Assembly: GCF_041146795.1 (NCBI RefSeq) | Contig: NC_135169.1 | Coordinates: 12,299,585 to 12,363,584 of the forward strand | Length of the DNA: 64,000 nucleotides | Direction of reading: 5' to 3' | From: Maylandia zebra | Lineage: Eukaryota; Chordata; Actinopteri; Cichliformes; Cichlidae | Part shown: piece after piece, positions 58,243-64,000 of the stretch | How positions within the stretch are numbered: position 1 is the first letter of the stretch | Layout: every line of letters begins with the position of its first letter | The notes under the pieces: generated by a model | What the model saw: the letters and a program-made list of their open reading frames with translations, nothing else | What the model was told of the DNA's origin: nothing | Database searches by the model: none | Translations under genes and position numbers: made by a program

Positions 58243-59915
58243 CAGTGTTGGTTAAGTTACTTTAAATTAGTAACTCGGGTTTTACTCAGAATTCTCTTGT
58301 TAATTTGTTGCTTCCGTAACTGGATACCCAGCAAGATTACCAGTCTTCTACCTTGCTTACTTACCACAGTGCACTATGCCACCTACCAATAGAAAGGAAA
58401 AAATAATGTGCACATTTCCACGAGAGAAATCCCACGCCTGAGTCTATCCTAGCCTGCTTTTTACATCCAACACAAAAACTACAGTCGTGGCGCTTTCGAT
58501 TGTACTCGGAAATTCTGCCTTCTGAATAGGAAGATGTAGGTAACACCAGACTGCAGATGAGCTGCATACAGGGCTGGACTGGGACAAATAAATCGTCCCG
58601 GGCATTTTGCCCACCATTATAGGAAAAATCATAAAGCCTTTGAATGAAAATAAACACTGTTGTGACAGTAATGTACACTGTTCTGATGGTATATATGTAT
58701 CAATCAATTGTTTGTTGTAAGACTAAGATAATTCTTTTTTTAAAAGTGAGACATTTTAAATGAGAATAAGAAAGTATTTCCTTGTGCCCCCCCTCTCCCT
58801 GTTAATGCCCTACATGGACCCCCTGGCAACACTTTGCTAGATCCGCCCCTGCACAGTTACCAGCTGTCAGCTACTTAGAAAAGGATCCTGGTGTTTTTTG
58901 TCTCTCAGAAACAGTTCATAACTTCCCTTCAACTCATTCATGTTAACTAAAAGGTAAACCTGTTTCTCCATCACAGCTCTGGTGATTCAGTGAGGACATC
59001 TTCTGGTTTCATCTTCATGTTTCCCTCTCACCACATATTCAAACTGATATCATAACCAGCAGCTTTACAGCTGTGGCTCCAGCAAACATCAGCTGATACT
59101 AGAAATTAATATTAAATAAATTCTAACAACAGCTGATCAAGCTTAAAAGTGATGCTGTTGTTTACCGCGACATCCGCTGGTTTCCTCTTTCTGGCGCAAA
59201 GTGGGAGATAAACAAACAAGAGAGAAAAGCAGTTCAGCTGATCATTGATCAGTTTCATGATTGAAGTAGAAACAGGAGAGGGAGAGGAGAGAATGAGAGA
59301 AGAAGCGGCAGCTGTGCAGCGTAAACACAGAGTAACTCCAGCTTTGTGTCTTTTTCATTGTAGCTGAAGTCCGGGACAAACTGTTCCTTTTCACCTGAAT
59401 ACGAAACGCGTAATATTTTTTCTGATTACGAGATGATTCCGTTTTTTACGGGACGGTTGGCAACTCTAATAATTAACCTTATGAACAAAATAAAGTTCAA
59501 CATCATCATAGCACCCACCCAGCTGTATAGAAACTCCGTCATGCTAGCTAGCACGCAGTACGAAAAAGTCAGCATAACGAAAATAAACTCCACCTAAACT
59601 TGGTTCATATCTGACCCAGATGGACTGCAGGTTACAACTTCTTACCTGAAGTTCAGTTCACCTGACACTCTCGGACCAGCGGCCGCTTCGGGTCTCTCCT
59701 CTTACCTCCCTTTTCCTTCATCCACCTGCTGGCCTCCACCTCTTGCTAATGTTACTGAATCTGTGGATTCAGTAACATTAGTGAGCCTTTCTAAATCCCA
59801 GTAACGAGTAACGCGTTCCTGGTTTTGGCATAATAACTAGTTACCGTGCTCGTTACCACAATAATAACGTAGTTACTGTAACGCGTTACTTAATAACGCA
59901 TTAGTCCCAACACTG
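58243..59915. mobile_element. hAT-like non-autonomous element with CAGTGTTGG ends
   Basis: Left end CAGTGTTGGTTAAGTTACTT; right end ACGCATTAGTCCCAACACTG, with GTTAC-rich subterminal words. Flanking 8-mers (ACATGATG / ACTGTATG) match only at 5 of 8. The interior holds other repeat-like pieces (CAGGGCTGGACTGGGAC at about 58569; CTAGATCCGCCCCTG near 58853) and no transposase. It starts exactly where the minisatellite ends. Confidence 0.55.
59746..59781. repeat. Perfect 16-bp hairpin, 4-nt loop
   Basis: CTAATGTTACTGAATC, loop TGTG, then the exact reverse complement. It lies inside the hAT-like element. Confidence 0.9.
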
Positions 59916-61041
59916 ACTGTATGTCAGGAGCCGGTATTTTTTGCGGTGTCACCATGGCAACAAACACAAAAAACATTTAAAATATGTGACAGACGTAATA
60001 TTTTTTGTAAAAGTTAATCAAGTAGTTTCGTGATGAGTGCTCAGTCATCCTGGTAAGGAAATCCCCAAAAGCTGATTCTCTTATTTCCAAACGTTTCTCC
60101 CACTGAAAACACTAAATCCAGATGAACAGAATAAACTTTTTGGGATTAATCAAGTAGTGTTTAATGGATAAACCTAATTGCCTAATGACAACCCATTACT
60201 TTTTAAATACATATTTTTAATCCATAACCCTAAGTAAACAGCATTTGTAATTACCAATGTATTTAAAAATGTTGGGACTGTTGGGACTTATTTTGCTGGT
60301 TTGAAAAGTTTTCCCAGTTTTCAGAGGTGGACTTTCTCTTGCTTTTTATTAAGAGCACATGAGAAAAAAGGGAAACAAAATACTGTTTTGAAACTTGTGT
60401 TGAGCAACACGTCAAGATACATATGAGATATAATAAACTGTTGTAAGGTTGGGCTGCTTTACATATAAAATAATCAAATGAGATAAAAACTTAAGACAAG
60501 ATGACAGAATTTAAGAACATAAGAAAACCTGAGAAATAAAAGGAAGAAACTTAGTATTGTGGATGTAAAAATCACGGTGAGTTGCTGGTCATTAAAAGGT
60601 GTTCCGAATGTACAGATCATGAGAAACTGCTTGCCCCTACATGAACTTCTATTATAGGTTGAAAGTATTGGAATCAGTGAAATCGAGCAAAATATGCAGT
60701 GTTGCACAGCACTAATGCTTACTCTATCGGATGCACAACAGCTAGACAACCCAAGACATGTCTGAGAGCCAAAGCAGTCAGCACCCCCGTGACCACAGCT
60801 AAAAAGGGACCTGTAACAAAGCGCAGTGCTTTGCAAAATATGCAAGGAAACTGTTGCCACTAGAGGTGGAAACCACGCGAGGCAAATTCACACCATTGTG
60901 CAGTGGAGATACACAAAGAAGAAATGCTAGCAGCTGGTGATGTGTGATCCAAAATTAAACAAATGACTCAGTGAAGCATCACTGGAGCGCTTGCTAGTTG
61001 CATGACATGTGAAGAGCAAACGGTGGATGGAAATTACTACT
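59916..61041. other. Intergenic DNA
   Basis: About 60030-60150 resembles a dispersed repeat (CATCCTGGTAAGGAAATCCC). No gene recognised; a 128-codon minus-strand frame at 60474-60860 shows no motif. Confidence 0.4.
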
Positions 61042-61082
61042 CTTGATGCTCTTCTTTCCCTGTGGGAAAGAAGAGCATCAAG
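61042..61082. repeat. Perfect 19-bp hairpin, 3-nt loop
   Basis: CTTGATGCTCTTCTTTCCC, loop TGT, then the exact reverse complement. The tiny loop and perfect stem suggest a templated inversion rather than a microRNA precursor. Confidence 0.9.
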
Positions 61083-64000
61083 CAACTGGTTAAAAAAGTC
61101 AAACTCGGCAGGCAGAAAAATGTGTTTTATTATATGAAAATATTGTGCAGCTCATAACGAGTTGCAACGTGAACCTAATTTTTAGTGTTTCTTAAACAGA
61201 GACATAAGCAGGTATTTTATAATTTCACTTAAGATTTCCAGGGAAAATACAGCCTAGGCTACTTTTGTGCTTACATTTGACTTTGCTGTGTATCTACTTT
61301 TGCACTACAATGCTGAAGCTTCTGGCACCTTGTGGCAGTCGATTCACATTTTGAATTAGGCAGTCTATCATCAATGGCACAACCTCATTGGGAAAGAAGA
61401 ATGAAAAATGCCCTTTCATTTTTGTTGCACTAATAAATACTGCTGCCTGCCAGCTGCAATCACTGGTAAAATGTACAGTTTTTTATCTTTATTGTCAGAA
61501 ATATCACTAATGCAGAGTTTCTTGAAAAATTATTGTAATATAACGTCAAGGCTATATTGCCTAACAGCAACTGTATAGACATTTTCAGAAGGCAGCTAGC
61601 AACACACACACTAATCAGGAGTGCATCTGAAGTCACAGTGGACCCCCCGATTTCTTTTTTTCCGTTCAATCCGCTCGCTCTCCTTTTCCCGTTTGTCTCT
61701 TTGCTGTGTTGAAGCAAGAACAGGCCCCAGGATAAGCGGCACATTTTTGGCTCAAGTTGAAATATTTAAAAGACTGATGTGTAAATTGTGTCTCAACATT
61801 ACCTTTCCACCATTTGTCTGCATAAACACACTGTCTCAATTTAGAAAGTACTTGACCTAGTTTCCTTTCTTTGTTTTCAGTGTTGTCAGTGAGAGGGGTC
61901 TTCATAAGAGACTTCTTTTTACAATGTGGAACTCCAACTCCAAAACAAGGTAACTGCTGGGAAAGTTAACGAAGGTGATGTTGCTGACGATAACGTGACA
62001 GTAAAAATTATAATGGTTTTATATAATAATGCCTTTTTTATACTTGTGTTGAAATGTTGCACATTGGTGTTTCTACATCTTTGCAAAGGCACAACACTTC
62101 ATGTATTATTTTATAATTAATGCTGCTGCCTGCAGTGTGTGTAGTGTTTTTCGTATCTGAGTCTGGCAGAGGGAATGTGTTACTCTCGCCTGCCTGCAGA
62201 CTTAAGCTGAAACAGTGTCATTGCTGGGGATGGAGGACACATGGTTGAGTGAGTCACAAATTTCGTTGTGCAATGTTGTATTGAGAGAAAAGAAGAAAAG
62301 TCTTTCTGTTATTTTGGAAATGCTGAAGAAAACACTTCATGGCTCCTTCAAGCCTCTGCTGAAGAAAACAGTAAAAATCTTCACGCCAATCTTCACAATA
62401 TTTTCCTTAAATGTCCTGTTTTCTGCATTAAAAACAAAACAAAAAACAGCCCAATATATATTTAGCAAGTATTCCAAAAGATGCAGTTGTTTTATATGCA
62501 AGGGGCAGACTTACATTAGTGGTCAAGTTCAGATCATGGAATGATTATAAAGATAAAGACCTTTTGGGAACAGTTTCTGGGACACAGATTAAGAGCGATT
62601 TTCGCATCTTTGGTAAGCAATTAAGCCTCATTCACGCCAAATGTCTATATGGTATGAGGCCGGATCAAATCTCTGCCTGATTGCTTTGGTATCTTTTTTA
62701 TCTTTTAGTTATTTCTTGGATTCCAAGTGTAATTTTCCTCAACCGGTAGGCACTAAGCCCTCCTTCTGGCCAGGTATATCCATTAAGTTAAAGATTAGAT
62801 GTTCTGATTTTCATTGTGCAGAACAGAGCCCGGGTTTTGAAGATTTACTTGCGTTTAGCAGGCTTTGTTAACACATGTAAACAGAAAGACATCTCATACA
62901 GAGCTGTGGATTCTTCAGATGCTCTGTAAAGCAAGGACAGTGTTACAGTCCCCTGTAATAACCCAGGGCAGCATCTGTTCAGTGAATGCAGTCTGTCACT
63001 TCAGATGAACAATAATCATCTGACCGTTTTCTACAGTAGTTCAAGGAGGCCGATCTGTTGAGTCCAGTCTCATGCACTCAAGGGTATTTTATGTATTTAT
63101 TTCATTCAAAGTAATATTCATATTTTTGCACATTAAAAAGATTGGTTTGGATCTTGTCAGTGCATCTGCAGACATGGTTCTGGTTGTTGTTAGCAATCAT
63201 ATGTATGGCTTCCACCTGCCTCTCATGTGTGATATAAACATACACAAAACGATACAAGGGACAGACAGAAATTGAGACAAGTGCTTGAATCACTCTTGAT
63301 TTGGACTGTTTGTGCATGTACATATTATAATCCTGCTTCTTTATTTTCTCTGTTCAAATCATTCTATTGTATCTAAAGAAAGTCTACATTGTACCAAATC
63401 TGTCTCGGGTGGCCTGCTGCCAGCACAGCAGAAATGTTTATTCGCAGCTGTGGCATGCTCTAAGCTTCACAGTGTTTCATCAGTGCTTGACTGTATAATT
63501 TTGAAAACAAAACAGAAGAAAAGAGATAAAAAATACTGTAACAAAGACTCCTTTGGATGTGCTATAACCATTATGCATCTTTTATTTTCTTAAGTAATTT
63601 GTTTTGCAGAGTTAGTTGTGATGAATCTACAAAGTACCAATTTCTCATTATGACAGGTGGCTGGCAATACAATATTGTGTATATTGGGTGTTGATGTGAA
63701 AAGACCATCGCTCTCTCCTTTAGCACCAAGTCTTTAGCACTCATTTCAAAGGGATTTGTGACAACAATAAAAACCCACTTATATACCGTACATTTACATT
63801 ATTAAATGTCCAACAAACAAAACAGCTTAGTACTCTTGTTTAACATCTATCACGAGATACAGATTGGAAAACAATTTCCAGTGATGCATTTGGTGCACTA
63901 ATGAATATTTAAATATGTTTATCATAATAAAGGAAGGTGCCACAACTAGAGTGGTGAAGCAATTTCATCTGTTCTATACCATTTTGCATGCACCCTAATA
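61083..64000. other. No recognisable gene
   Basis: Only short frames without motifs (longest about 109 codons, 62215-62544). No Ig exon, RNA gene or bounded transposon was seen. Confidence 0.45.

Noticed and set aside
61042-61082. Hairpin as a microRNA precursor
   Set aside because: The stem is only 19 bp with a 3-nt loop, shorter than a typical pre-miRNA, and has no flanking pairing.

Overview
This is vertebrate nuclear DNA, most likely a percomorph (possibly cichlid-like) teleost. The evidence is an intron-rich immunoglobulin-superfamily receptor cluster of the fish Fc-receptor-like (FCRL) type plus a typical fish repeat load: Tc1, L2/Rex-like LINEs, a tRNA-derived SINE, hAT and piggyBac MITEs, and solo LTRs. 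There are no bacterial-style operons. The species is inferred, not read directly.

Receptor cluster, all on the minus strand. Gene A (6026-13482) has a two-exon signal peptide, two intact Ig exons, a third Ig exon split by a solo LTR, a transmembrane exon and a four-exon tail with one ITIM. Gene B (17558-32958) has 21 exons: a two-exon signal peptide, 14 Ig domains, a transmembrane exon and a four-exon tail with two ITIMs. It grew partly by duplication of a four-exon block, and one Ig exon carries an in-frame TGA. Copy C (about 45530-50533) has seven Ig exons, a transmembrane exon and part of a tail. Its ectodomain is nearly identical to gene B but its tail is of gene A type. It lacks visible signal-peptide exons and a good last exon, so it is called a pseudogene or partial gene. 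In gene B and copy C nearly all splice junctions are phase 1, so Ig exons can be gained, lost or skipped without shifting the frame.

Other regions. 34-43 kb is a transposon nest: a DIRS-like fossil split by a Tc1 element that itself carries L2 and SINE insertions. 51-58 kb holds an IS630/Tc1-like element, then a divergent pair: a decayed, intron-containing IS1595/ISXO2-type (Merlin-like) transposase on the minus strand and a four-exon CCDC106-like coiled-coil gene on the plus strand, whose third exon is split by another solo LTR. 58-64 kb has a 22-bp minisatellite abutting a hAT-like element, two near-perfect hairpins, and no gene I recognise.

Common threads. The receptor genes share a conserved promoter block with RUNX-, CRE- and ETS-like motifs. 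A second flanking block occurs four times although only three receptor copies are visible. Nine Ig exons contain an exact match to the 14-bp CTCF core consensus, all in the same orientation.
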